A stretch of DNA of 9,093 bases from an uncultured Erysipelotrichaceae bacterium (GCA_902774655.1 CACYJD010000012.1:1-9093); one strand, 5' to 3'; positions 1 to 8,056 are shown, counted from the first letter of the stretch. Notes: generated from the letters alone by a model not told the origin. Numbers and translations are program-made.

Positions 1-211
1 GTGTATGGGTGCTATTCTTTGGGCTAATATTGATAAAGTCTATTATGGATGCAATATCATCGATACAGAAGATATTGGATTTAGAGATAGCAAGTTCTAT
101 GAAATGCAAAAACCAGGTGCAAGAGAACAATTAGTGGTAGAACTTGATCGTAAAGCTTGCTTAAAGTTATACGCTGAATATAAAGCAATCGCTGATAAAG
201 TAAATTACTAA
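1..211 (+). CDS. Nucleoside/guanine deaminase, C-terminal part (cut by window start)
   Basis: This is the C-terminal 69 residues of a cytidine/deoxycytidylate-deaminase-fold enzyme; the 5' part lies outside the window. The first complete codon (2-4) is a Cys followed by MGAILWAN. That fits the second zinc cysteine of the family's PCxxC motif, which in guanine deaminases reads CPMC-x-GAI. The later GFRDSKFYEM and the tail ending in VNY resemble GuaD-type deaminases more than TadA, so guanine to xanthine is the likely reaction. The ATG at position 5 is internal, not a real start. The gene ends with TAA 41 bp before a purine-type permease on the same strand, with no terminator between them, so they are probably co-transcribed. 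The catalytic His/Glu and first Cys cannot be seen, so the exact substrate is inferred. Confidence 0.82.
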   Translation, partial: CMGAILWANIDKVYYGCNIIDTEDIGFRDSKFYEMQKPGAREQLVVELDRKACLKLYAEYKAIADKVNY

Positions 212-252
212 TATATTTATATTATTAATAAAGAATATAAGTAAAAATTATT

Positions 253-1743
253 ATGAAACTTAAAGAATTTTTTGCTGATTTAGGCAAAGGAATAAAAGAA
301 GTATTCTCTGGAGAAGCAAAAGAAGAAAATCTATTTGAACTAAATGGAAGAACGCCTTTCTTAAAGGCTATTCCTTTTGGCATCCAACACGTATTAGCGA
401 TGTTCACCGCTAACATTGTTCCTATCATTATTGTTTTTGGAACACTTGGTATTACTGGTGAATTTGGTACATCTAGTATGCTTGGTGCCCTCTTTATGGC
501 GGGTATCGGTACGATTATCCAATTATTTATAGGCGCTAGATTACCTATTGTTATTGGAACTTCTTTTACTTTTGTGCCTATTTTCATCACTATTGGATTA
601 AGAGTATTTAATAACGGAGGATCTGGAGCGGATGCCTATTACACCATTATGACATCAATCATAATAGGTGGTTTATTCGCGACTATTTTCTCTATCTTTT
701 ATAAATATTGGGGTAAATTAATTAAACCAATCGTACCTGCAATTGTTGTTTTAGGTATTGGTTTATCACTTCTTTCTAGCGGCGCTAATCAATTCTTTGG
801 TGGCACTAGCGTTTTAGCAGAAGTTTATGCTGGAACAAATGCAGTCCCTTATTGGTGCTATATCTTAGTTGCGTTAGTTACAGTTATCGCTGCCATTTTA
901 TGGCAACTCATCTTTAAAGGTGTTTGGAAAAACGTCAATATTATCGTTGGAATTGCAGTTGGATATATTGTTGCATGCTGCATTCCTGGTATGGTTGATT
1001 TCAGTGGATTAGCAATCACTGAAGCTGTTGGTTCTCATGGTGTTATTGACTATCCTCATATCCTTGATTTCACACAATTAAAATTTGATGTTACTTCAAT
1101 TGTTTTAACTAGTGTCTGCTTTATAGTCGCTATTATCGAAGGCATTGGAGACACCACTGCTTTAGCAAATGCTGGATTAGGTAGAAATCCTACATCTAGA
1201 GAACTTGGTGGCACTCTTACATTTGATGGATTTAATAGCGCAGTTGGTGCGATGTTTGGTGCTTTACCACTTACAACATTCTCACAAAATGTAGGTATTG
1301 TTGCTCAAACTAAAGTTGTTAATAGATTTACTATTTTTATCGGAGCTGCTTTCTTATTCTTAGCTAGCTTCTTCCCTCCAGTTGCTAACTTCATCTATAC
1401 AATTCCAGATGCAGTTATTGGTGGAACTATGGTAATTCTATTTGGATCTATCGCTGTTGTAGGTATGAAATCCATCTCAGAACTTGGTTGGAGTGATAAA
1501 AATATCTTAATTACCACTCTTTCACTTTGTGTTGGTTTCGGTATTACAATCGCTACATTTACAACTGGTACTGGTCAATTAGTTATGACCACTGAAATAT
1601 TTAATAAATTAGGATTAGACTGGTTAGGAGCGTTATTATCCAATAATGTTCTTAATATGTTCGTGCTTTCAATTATTCTCAGTTGGGCACTTCCTGATGA
1701 TATGCATATATCGTTCTTGCATAAAAAGAACAAAGAAGCATAA
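253..1743 (+). CDS. NCS2-family xanthine/uracil-type permease
   Basis: This 496-residue integral membrane protein belongs to the nucleobase:cation symporter-2 family, which takes up purines or uracil with protons. It is full length, hydrophobic throughout, and has a short charged N-terminus. The family marks are visible: IQHVLAMF (residues 44-51) in the first membrane segment; EGIGDTTA (296-303), matching the substrate-binding E-x-x-G-D of xanthine/urate transporters; and the signature QNVGIVAQTK (345-354). Glu296, Asp300, Gln345 and Asn346 line up with residues known to matter in E. coli XanQ. Uracil-type members differ at these sites, so xanthine or another oxopurine is the better guess. 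No clear Shine-Dalgarno precedes the ATG; the start is chosen by family fit and spacing. Translation may depend on the upstream deaminase gene, whose product makes xanthine from guanine. Confidence 0.93.
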   Translation: MKLKEFFADLGKGIKEVFSGEAKEENLFELNGRTPFLKAIPFGIQHVLAMFTANIVPIIIVFGTLGITGEFGTSSMLGALFMAGIGTIIQLFIGARLPIVIGTSFTFVPIFITIGLRVFNNGGSGADAYYTIMTSIIIGGLFATIFSIFYKYWGKLIKPIVPAIVVLGIGLSLLSSGANQFFGGTSVLAEVYAGTNAVPYWCYILVALVTVIAAILWQLIFKGVWKNVNIIVGIAVGYIVACCIPGMVDFSGLAITEAVGSHGVIDYPHILDFTQLKFDVTSIVLTSVCFIVAIIEGIGDTTALANAGLGRNPTSRELGGTLTFDGFNSAVGAMFGALPLTTFSQNVGIVAQTKVVNRFTIFIGAAFLFLASFFPPVANFIYTIPDAVIGGTMVILFGSIAVVGMKSISELGWSDKNILITTLSLCVGFGITIATFTTGTGQLVMTTEIFNKLGLDWLGALLSNNVLNMFVLSIILSWALPDDMHISFLHKKNKEA

Positions 1744-1755
1744 TTAACAATCAAT

Positions 1756-1787
1756 AAACCTCGGATTCAAATTCTGAGGTTTTTATT
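1756..1787 (+). terminator. Intrinsic terminator after the permease
   Basis: AAACCTCGGA (1756-1765) pairs with TCTGAGGTTT (1773-1782) through one G-U pair, around a 7-nt loop, and is followed by a T-rich run. It lies 12 bp after the permease stop and also just beyond the stop of the convergent gene. The T-run on the other side is weak, so it probably works mainly on the + strand. Confidence 0.85.
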
Positions 1788-1790
1788 TGA

Positions 1791-2240
1791 TTAAATTAAT
1801 CTAATCAAATCTTCTTCCATGTGTTTTTTAAATATTACTCCAAGCTCAGTGCCAATTGTTATTACATCAACACTTTTCCCGAGAGCTTCTTCTAATTCGT
1901 CAACAAAACCAACTCGATCAAACAAAGAACGAATATTACCCATGGAGCAATATAAATCAATATCACTTGAAGGTTTTGCTTCACCTCTAGCATAACTGCC
2001 GAATAAATATACTTCATTTATTTCGTATTTTTCCATAATTGGTCTAATGGCATCCTTGATTTGCTTGATAGTTAAAATACTCGAATTAATATCTTCTCTA
2101 ATCAACGACAAAATATAAGAATTTCTATTGTCTATATTGTCTAATTTGTTAATGATATCAATATCACTTTTCTTAACACGAAATTGATACATTTTATAGT
2201 TAGTTTTATTGTATTTATCGATATATTTTAGCTTTTCCAT
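1791..2240 (-). CDS. RHH-like domain fused to MNT-type nucleotidyltransferase
   Basis: This 149-residue protein has two parts. Residues about 8-52 (KYNKTNYKMYQFRVKKSD and following) resemble the ribbon-helix-helix DNA-binding fold seen in many Firmicutes antitoxins. Residues about 60-149 form a minimal nucleotidyltransferase: the Gly-Ser of GSYARGE (81-87) is followed by the catalytic pair D93-x-D95, and the third acidic residue is Asp125 in SVDVITIG. The active site therefore looks intact. Related MNT proteins act as antitoxins that add AMP to a HEPN toxin, but no HEPN gene lies beside it here. The ATG is preceded by GAGGG (2248-2252) with a 7-nt gap. Period-12 repeats just upstream suggest self-repression. 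It may also be read from the DUF1846 gene, 75 bp upstream, as no terminator separates them. The fold assignment is strong for the enzyme half and moderate for the DNA-binding half. Confidence 0.85.
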   Translation of the reverse strand: MEKLKYIDKYNKTNYKMYQFRVKKSDIDIINKLDNIDNRNSYILSLIREDINSSILTIKQIKDAIRPIMEKYEINEVYLFGSYARGEAKPSSDIDLYCSMGNIRSLFDRVGFVDELEEALGKSVDVITIGTELGVIFKKHMEEDLIRLI

Positions 2241-2254
2241 AACGAAACCCTCAA

Positions 2255-2285
2255 ATATACGATATCATATACGATATCATATATC
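2255..2285. promoter_or_regulatory. Tandem 12-bp repeats, likely operator of the RHH-MNT gene
   Basis: ATATACGATATC occurs twice in direct tandem (2255-2266 and 2267-2278), followed by a partial third copy, ATATATC (2279-2285). Each unit holds the palindrome GATATC. The array begins 3 bp upstream of the ribosome site of the gene whose product starts with a ribbon-helix-helix-like domain. Proteins of that fold commonly bind tandem sites about one helical turn apart, so self-regulation is inferred. I could not place a convincing -35/-10 pair in this AT-rich stretch. Confidence 0.55.
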
Positions 2286-2315
2286 TATAAGATTCGTTAA
2301 ATTTTTGAATTTAAT

Positions 2316-3797
2316 TTAATTAGTTCTATAAAAATACGATTGAGCTTCTTCGGTCACTCTAATGCCTAATTTGTTTAGAGTTTTTAAATCTTGAGGCGCT
2401 AAGATACAACTACTATGTGCTTCGCAATCTTTAAGGTCATAAAGTTTGGCCAAAGATTCCTCTGCAAGTGGGTTTGTATCCGCTTGAATTGCTAAAGCAA
2501 TAAGAATTTCTTCACCATGGATTTTGGTGGAGGTATTGTTTAAAGGTCCTAACTTAAGCGATTGGATTGGTTCCACTACACTTCTAGTTAGTAATTTAAA
2601 GCGATCATTGATACCTGCTAAGTATTTAAGAGCGTTTAATAATGCTGCACTTGTCGCAGTTAATAAATCGCTTCTTTTACCGGTAATAATCTTTCCATCT
2701 TTAAGTTGGATAGCCACTACTGGAGCGCCGATCTCTTCAGCGTATTTATTGGCGACACTGACACATGGTCTATCTGCAATAGAAAGGTTAAGTTTTTTAA
2801 GTAATAATTCTGCTTTTAAAACAGCTTCATCATTAATCTTTCCTAAAAGGAAATCCTTTTTAGCACCGAAATAACGTCTAATTACTTCTTGTTTACTCGC
2901 TAATTGAACTGCTAAATCATCTTCGATAGCAAATCCAACCATATTAACCCCCATATCAGTAGGAGAATAATATGGAGTGTTTCCTTGAATGGAAATCATA
3001 ATATCCTTAAGTAAAGGAAATGTATCAACATCACGGTTATAGTTAACCGCCATCTTGCCATAATGCTCTAAATGATATGGATCAATCATGTTGATATCAT
3101 TTAAATCTACAGTAGCGGCTTCATATGCCATATTTACTGGGTGATTAAGTGGTAAATTCCATACTGGGAAGGTTTCATATTTGGCGTAGCCAGACTTAAT
3201 ACCACGCTTATGGTCGTGATATAGTTGGCTTAGACATGTTGCCATCTTTCCACTACCTGGGCCAGGTGCGGTAACCACTACTAAAGGTCTAGTAGTCTTG
3301 ATATATTCGTTCTTTCCTAAACCTTCTTCACTAACGATTAATGGAATATTTTGAGGATAACCAGCAATCTTATAGTGTTTATAAATATCAACATTATAGT
3401 TTTTAAGTCTACGAATAAACTTATCCACTACTTCGTTTTGTTCATAGAATGATAAAACTACACTTTTAACGTATAGCCCGGCGTGCTGATAGGCCATGAT
3501 AAGACGTTCAACTTCAACATCATAAGTAATACCGATATCTCCTCTAACTTTTTGGTTTTTAATATCGTTACTAGAGATAACAATCACTACTTCTGCATGA
3601 TCTTTTAAGGATAAAAGAAGCTGTAATTTAGAATCTGGATGGAAACCAGGTAATACCCTACTAGCGTGTAAGTCATCAAATAATTTACCACCAAATTCAA
3701 GGTATAGATGTCCACCAAATAGTGAGATTCTTTCGAGAATCTTCTCTTTTTGAATTCTTAAATACTTTTCATTATTAAAAGGTAATGTCTCATTCAT
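2316..3797 (-). CDS. DUF1846 (UPF0371) family protein
   Basis: This 493-residue soluble protein matches the DUF1846/UPF0371 family over its full usual length. The family is widespread in Firmicutes, and its biochemical role is unknown to me. Recognisable parts are the N-terminal FNNEKYLRIQKEKI (7-20), LEFGGKLFDDLHASRVLPGF (33-52), a glycine-rich nucleotide-loop-like APGPGSGKMATCL (177-189), and near the C-terminus EAHSSCIL...D..TLNKLGI (459-479). The loop has Met where a classical Walker A has Ser/Thr, which I recall as normal for this family. No signal peptide or membrane segment is seen. The ATG fits the family start but has no Shine-Dalgarno; the leader is AT-rich. It is divergent from the metalloprotease gene across 111 bp, counted between the two chosen starts, and lies upstream of the RHH-MNT gene on the same strand. 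Confidence 0.93.
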   Translation of the reverse strand: MNETLPFNNEKYLRIQKEKILERISLFGGHLYLEFGGKLFDDLHASRVLPGFHPDSKLQLLLSLKDHAEVVIVISSNDIKNQKVRGDIGITYDVEVERLIMAYQHAGLYVKSVVLSFYEQNEVVDKFIRRLKNYNVDIYKHYKIAGYPQNIPLIVSEEGLGKNEYIKTTRPLVVVTAPGPGSGKMATCLSQLYHDHKRGIKSGYAKYETFPVWNLPLNHPVNMAYEAATVDLNDINMIDPYHLEHYGKMAVNYNRDVDTFPLLKDIMISIQGNTPYYSPTDMGVNMVGFAIEDDLAVQLASKQEVIRRYFGAKKDFLLGKINDEAVLKAELLLKKLNLSIADRPCVSVANKYAEEIGAPVVAIQLKDGKIITGKRSDLLTATSAALLNALKYLAGINDRFKLLTRSVVEPIQSLKLGPLNNTSTKIHGEEILIALAIQADTNPLAEESLAKLYDLKDCEAHSSCILAPQDLKTLNKLGIRVTEEAQSYFYRTN

Positions 3798-3853
3798 AAT
3801 GCAATAATTTTAGAATAAATTTATACGTTTGTAATTAATAATTTAATTAAATT

Positions 3854-3883
3854 TTCAAATTTAGAAGAGTATTATTCTATAAT
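3854..3883 (+). promoter_or_regulatory. Sigma-A-type promoter of the metalloprotease gene
   Basis: A perfect TATAAT (3878-3883) lies 18 bp after TTCAAA (3854-3859), which matches the -35 consensus at 4 of 6 bases. The expected start of transcription is near 3890, leaving a leader of only about 19 nt before the ATG at 3909. Confidence 0.6.
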
Positions 3884-3896
3884 AATAGTGATAAAT

Positions 3897-3900
3897 GAGG
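3897..3900 (+). promoter_or_regulatory. Ribosome site that fixes the metalloprotease start
   Basis: GAGG sits 8 nt before the ATG at 3909. An in-frame GTG at 3888 lies upstream of this site, about where transcription should begin, and would add seven residues ahead of the signal peptide. The ATG at 3909 is therefore preferred. Confidence 0.75.
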
Positions 3901-3908
3901 TAAAACCT

Positions 3909-6900
3909 ATGAACAAACTTGGTAAATATATATTTCTACTATTACCACTTAGTTTAGGTAGTTGTAGTCTATTTCCTTCTAAACCAGATACACCTGTAAC
4001 TCCAGGTGAAGATATAAAGACATTTGAATTTGTAACTGATGATTACATGACTATCAATGATAGTAATCCAGATGCTAAGTTTTATGTCTTAAATCTTGAT
4101 CCAAGTGATAAATACAAAATCAAGACTACTGTAGATGATAAATTAGGTGATGCCTATAGAATTGAGTACACTTTAGGCGAAGATAAGACTTATCCATTCA
4201 CTTTAGGCCTTGATGGTCAAATAGTCGTAAATGATAAGGTAACTCGAGAAGAGGAGAGAGTAGGTTCTATTTATGCTAGTTTATATAAAACTGGTAAGAG
4301 CACTCGCATAACTAGAAAGTATTGTATTTTTAGTATTGGTGTTAATAAAACCGCTGATATATCCTTAACAAATGATGGATTAACATATGATGAAGCTACT
4401 AGAACTTATAGCGGTTCAGTACAAAGTGGCACCACTTATGCAATCAAGACAAGAGTGAACGCCACTAGCGCTTATAGTATTGTCTATTCATTCCTTAATG
4501 ATGCAGATAAAGAGTTTGCTTCAGTTAGCGAAGCTGGCGTAGTCACCACTAATAAAGTAACAGAAGATAAGACTATTAAGATTCAAGTAGCTACTACCCA
4601 AAAAGATAAACCTACAAAGATAATTGATAAATGTTATCTAGAATTAACACTTCTTAAAGATGACACTCCTGTGGTTAACGAATTTAGAGTGTTCTCTAAT
4701 TTCGATGGTACTACTACAGAAATCTTTGATGGTGATGCATTAACTCTTGTTACAGAAGATGTAGTGACATTCACCATCACCATTCAAGGTTACGAATTAA
4801 CTGAAAAGATGAGTCTATCAGAAGAAGGTATTCTTGAATTAGATAATGAAAATAATAAGGTTACTGCTATTAAAGCAGGTACTGTAACAATCTTATTCCA
4901 ATATAGAGAATTCAGTCTATCACTCAATGTAACAGTTAAAGCTAAGACATTAGAGTCACTCTATAACGAAAATGGCGCGGATGGATTAATTATTATTAAT
5001 GGAGTAATCCACTACTTAGATGAATTCTACGCTATCTATACTCTTGGTAGAAGAGGAAAAGTTGATACAGCTAAATTTGATATTCAAATAGATAACTTAA
5101 GCGAAACACATAAGAGAGTTCATATTGGATATATGGAAGGTAATGCAGTTGCGAAACTTCACTACGACGTACGTTTCTTTGTTACTGAAGAATACGAAGG
5201 AGTAACTACCTCTTATTATATGGATACATTCTATAAGAATAATTACTATGGAGAGGCTCATGTATTACCTAATAAAGGTGATATCAAATTACTTTGTGTA
5301 CCAGTCTGGTTCACTGATTCCACTACATTCTTTAAGGAAACTCATAAGTCTCAAATTCTAGAAGATTTAGACTATAGTTTAAATGGTTCTAGAGGAGAAG
5401 ATGAATTCTATTCACTTAAGGATTATTACAATATTGAGTCACATGGTGATGTAAATATCTCAGTCACAATAAGTGATTTCTATGAAAGTGGCACTAGCTA
5501 CACTAATTACACTGATATGGCAGGTACTAGCAAAGCTAATAACCATAAGACATTAGCGACTAACGCTATTAATTGGTATTTCAATAACACTATTGGTGAT
5601 CCACTATCTAATTATGACCTTGATAGTGATGGTTTAGTCGATGGAATTATCCTCTTCTATGGCGCTAACTATTATGGCACTAAAGATGAAACTAATAGAT
5701 CTATCGCATTTGAGTCAGAAAACTATGGGGATAGTAAGTACAATTACAATACTATGTGTTTCTGCCCTATTGGTAGTCTATATGGTAGAAATAAGATAAG
5801 TGATCCTGCTATTCAATTAGGTGCAGATGATTTATCTACATATTTCAAAGTTCTATTCGCCGTCAATAGTAGAACATTGATCCATGAGGTTGGTCATATG
5901 TTTGGAAACATTGACTTATACGAAACTCAATTAGCAAGTGAACGTTATTCACCTGCTGGTAGTAACTCTATGCAAGATAATAACGCCAGCGCCCATGATC
6001 CATATCATTTAAATAGAATCGGATGGTCTAAACCAGATATCTATGCTTCTAGTGACTATAACTTAGGGGATAAGATTACAGTCAAGATTGATGATATGCA
6101 ATCAAGCGGACAAAATATCATCTTAAAGAAAGATAATTCAAACACTAACTCACTTTATGATGAATATCTTATCTTAGAGCTTTACGCTCCTACTGGAGTT
6201 AATAAATATGATGCTATTCATAGCTATAAAGCATTAGCCAATACTCAAGGTATTAGACTATGGCATATCAACTCAACATTAGAAGATATGTCTAATATTA
6301 TTGGAGGAGTCGCTGCTAAGACTACTGAAATTAACGAAGGTGGTCACTATAGACTAGCCTACTCTAATAATGAAGTTGATAGTGAATTCGATGTCGTCCA
6401 CTTTATTAGAAATAATCCTGATGAAGAATATAACACCAATTCAGCATTCACTAATGGTAATTACCTATTTAAAGAAGGTGAATCCTTTGATATGGCAACT
6501 TATGCTTCTCAATTCGTTAATGGCGCCAAACTAGATAACGAAGAGAAGTTAGGTTGGTCCTTCACTGTTGACACTATCTATAGTGATTCAACCGGTAAAG
6601 CTTCCGCTATTATCACATTAACTAGAACTGATAATACGAGAACAGAATTTAAAGAAGAAGTTAAGCTTAACGCTCAATTATCCACTCAACCTACCGAAAC
6701 CACTGAATATGGTAATGTCTTAGTTAATACTAAGGATACATTCTCACTTGTTTATGGTTATGTCACTCCACCAACAGTTTATAACCAGAATTATCCTATT
6801 ACTCAAACTGGAGGTATGTGCCTATTCCCAGATCAAAGTGGAAATGGTAATGGAGGTTACTTAGAATTAACTATTCTAGATAAAGAAGGTAAAGAGGTAT

Positions 6901-7151
6901 TAATTAACTCAGTTACCGTCGTTAAGAGTCAGTTAACTAATGTAACACCTACCGCAATTGTGGGAGGAGATATTATAAGTGGTAAAGTATCCGAGACTAA
7001 AGATGAGTTACCAGATGGCTATAAAGGAATCGCCATTACATACACTGTTAATGCAAAATCAATTAAGATATTGAATGCGTCAACTGATGCTAGTAACCAT
7101 TGGTCTGTCTTGCCTCTATTCAGCCTCTTAATTGAATATACAGTAAGATAA
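3909..7151 (+). CDS. Secreted M6-type metalloprotease lipoprotein
   Basis: This 1080-residue protein begins with a lipoprotein signal peptide: the lipobox LGSC puts the lipidated Cys at 19, and a Pro/Thr-rich linker follows. Residues about 57-144 and 164-249 are two related beta-rich domains. Residues about 256-346 resemble a bacterial Ig-like (Big) domain, with the ending KAGTVTILFQ..SLNVTVK. The protease region starts near 450. It has a calcium-type loop DLDSDGLVD (570-578), the zinc motif HEVGHMFGNID (659-669; His659, Glu660, His663, with Asp669 as possible third ligand), and SMQDNNASAHDPYHL around Met688, the expected Met-turn. A later GIRLWHINS (from about 780) also fits M6 proteins. The last 230 residues are not recognised. 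No LPxTG is present, so anchoring is by lipid. M6 relatives degrade extracellular proteins such as host or matrix proteins; the target here is unknown. Confidence 0.9.
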   Translation: MNKLGKYIFLLLPLSLGSCSLFPSKPDTPVTPGEDIKTFEFVTDDYMTINDSNPDAKFYVLNLDPSDKYKIKTTVDDKLGDAYRIEYTLGEDKTYPFTLGLDGQIVVNDKVTREEERVGSIYASLYKTGKSTRITRKYCIFSIGVNKTADISLTNDGLTYDEATRTYSGSVQSGTTYAIKTRVNATSAYSIVYSFLNDADKEFASVSEAGVVTTNKVTEDKTIKIQVATTQKDKPTKIIDKCYLELTLLKDDTPVVNEFRVFSNFDGTTTEIFDGDALTLVTEDVVTFTITIQGYELTEKMSLSEEGILELDNENNKVTAIKAGTVTILFQYREFSLSLNVTVKAKTLESLYNENGADGLIIINGVIHYLDEFYAIYTLGRRGKVDTAKFDIQIDNLSETHKRVHIGYMEGNAVAKLHYDVRFFVTEEYEGVTTSYYMDTFYKNNYYGEAHVLPNKGDIKLLCVPVWFTDSTTFFKETHKSQILEDLDYSLNGSRGEDEFYSLKDYYNIESHGDVNISVTISDFYESGTSYTNYTDMAGTSKANNHKTLATNAINWYFNNTIGDPLSNYDLDSDGLVDGIILFYGANYYGTKDETNRSIAFESENYGDSKYNYNTMCFCPIGSLYGRNKISDPAIQLGADDLSTYFKVLFAVNSRTLIHEVGHMFGNIDLYETQLASERYSPAGSNSMQDNNASAHDPYHLNRIGWSKPDIYASSDYNLGDKITVKIDDMQSSGQNIILKKDNSNTNSLYDEYLILELYAPTGVNKYDAIHSYKALANTQGIRLWHINSTLEDMSNIIGGVAAKTTEINEGGHYRLAYSNNEVDSEFDVVHFIRNNPDEEYNTNSAFTNGNYLFKEGESFDMATYASQFVNGAKLDNEEKLGWSFTVDTIYSDSTGKASAIITLTRTDNTRTEFKEEVKLNAQLSTQPTETTEYGNVLVNTKDTFSLVYGYVTPPTVYNQNYPITQTGGMCLFPDQSGNGNGGYLELTILDKEGKEVLINSVTVVKSQLTNVTPTAIVGGDIISGKVSETKDELPDGYKGIAITYTVNAKSIKILNASTDASNHWSVLPLFSLLIEYTVR

Positions 7152-7165
7152 TCCCAACTATACAC

Positions 7166-7200
7166 AAAAGGTCGCTATAGAGAGCTCTAAGCGACCTTTT
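7166..7200. terminator. Bidirectional intrinsic terminator
   Basis: AAAAGGTCGCT (7166-7176) pairs perfectly with AGCGACCTTTT (7190-7200). An inner TAGA/TCTA stem (within 7178-7189) extends the hairpin past a single bulged A at 7177. A tracts and T tracts flank both sides, so it can stop the metalloprotease transcript and the convergent helix-turn-helix gene transcript. Confidence 0.9.
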
Positions 7201-7219
7201 AATATAGGTTAATTGTTAA

Positions 7220-7924
7220 CTACTTCTTGATGTGGAGTCTTTTGTCTTCGTTATACTTATCAATTCTGCCAAAGATAATATAGAAGAATGGGATAAGTAA
7301 GAATAAGAACCAATATAATCCAAATCCAGGGAAGTCATAATGTAGACCCATAAATCCGATTAAGCAATATGTTGCAACAATGAACACTGGGAATAAGAAG
7401 CTTGTGACTTTACGGTCTTTAATCGCAAGGAATATAGATCCGACTGATAATCCGTAAAGAATGAATGTCCATCCAAAGACCCATCCAAATAATGAACCAG
7501 TGAATACTTGAATCATTAACGCCATAGTGATGTAGGTAAGTAATCCAACACCTACGCATATAGGTTCAAGGATTGTTGTGAGTTTAGACCACTTTTGATA
7601 GTGTTTATCATCTTTATAGACAATGTCTTCATCTATATCGATGTCACCATCTTCATCAATAGTAATTCCTGCAGGTAATTCATCTTTATGGTCTTTAACT
7701 TCACCACTAGGAGTTACTTCTTTATCTTCATCAATAAGATCATCTACGCTTACGCCTAATATGTCTGCGAGTTTCTTAGTGATATAGATATCTGGTGTAG
7801 AGATATCATTTTCCCATTTAGAGACTGCTTGAGGAGATATGGTTATATTCTTAGCGATATCCTCTTGAGTGAGTCCCTTTGCTTTTCTTAATCTAGTAAT
7901 TTTTTGTCCAAATGTTTCTTTCAT
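7220..7924 (-). CDS. XRE-type helix-turn-helix protein with four membrane segments
   Basis: This 234-residue protein joins a DNA-binding head to a membrane tail. Residues 8-63 are an XRE/Cro-type helix-turn-helix: LTQEDIAKNI (18-27) is the first helix and SPQAVSKWEND (30-40) the recognition helix. A strongly acidic linker (about 64-106, including DEDGDIDIDEDI) follows. Four hydrophobic segments lie at about 119-141, 147-168, 175-196 and 202-219, before a basic C-terminus. It is likely a membrane-tethered regulator; its target and signal are unknown. The ATG is preceded by AAGGAG (7934-7939) with a 9-nt gap, inside an inverted repeat that could be an operator or an mRNA hairpin. A lone TATAAT is readable on the minus strand at 7972-7967 without a good -35. 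The gene converges on the metalloprotease gene at a shared terminator and ends with TAG. Confidence 0.88.
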   Translation of the reverse strand: MKETFGQKITRLRKAKGLTQEDIAKNITISPQAVSKWENDISTPDIYITKKLADILGVSVDDLIDEDKEVTPSGEVKDHKDELPAGITIDEDGDIDIDEDIVYKDDKHYQKWSKLTTILEPICVGVGLLTYITMALMIQVFTGSLFGWVFGWTFILYGLSVGSIFLAIKDRKVTSFLFPVFIVATYCLIGFMGLHYDFPGFGLYWFLFLLIPFFYIIFGRIDKYNEDKRLHIKK

Positions 7925-7925
7925 T

Positions 7926-7955
7926 TTTAGTGTCTCCTTTGCTTTGACACCTAAA
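7926..7955 (-). promoter_or_regulatory. Inverted repeat enclosing the ribosome site of the HTH gene
   Basis: On the minus strand, TTTAGGTGTC (7955-7946) can pair with GACACTAAA (7934-7926), nine pairs with one bulged G, around an 11-nt loop that carries most of AAGGAG. The GTGTC/GACAC core is exact. It may be a DNA operator for the encoded XRE-type protein or an mRNA hairpin affecting translation; the sequence does not decide which. Confidence 0.4.
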
Positions 7956-8056
7956 CTATAAGAATAATTATAATACTTTCCTATGACTAGTTAGTTTATT
8001 TACTCAACCAGCAGTAGAATTTTAACAAATTTACTATATAAAGTCGCTTATTTTAT

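Noticed and set aside
225..590. 121-codon open frame on the minus strand
   Set aside because: It lies antisense within the NCS2 permease, which has clear family motifs; this is a shadow frame.
2524..2874. 116-codon open frame on the plus strand
   Set aside because: It lies antisense within the DUF1846 gene and has no recognisable protein features.
3888..3908. GTG start extending the metalloprotease by seven residues
   Set aside because: It falls at the predicted transcription start, has no ribosome site, and would put MINEVKP before a normal lipoprotein signal peptide.
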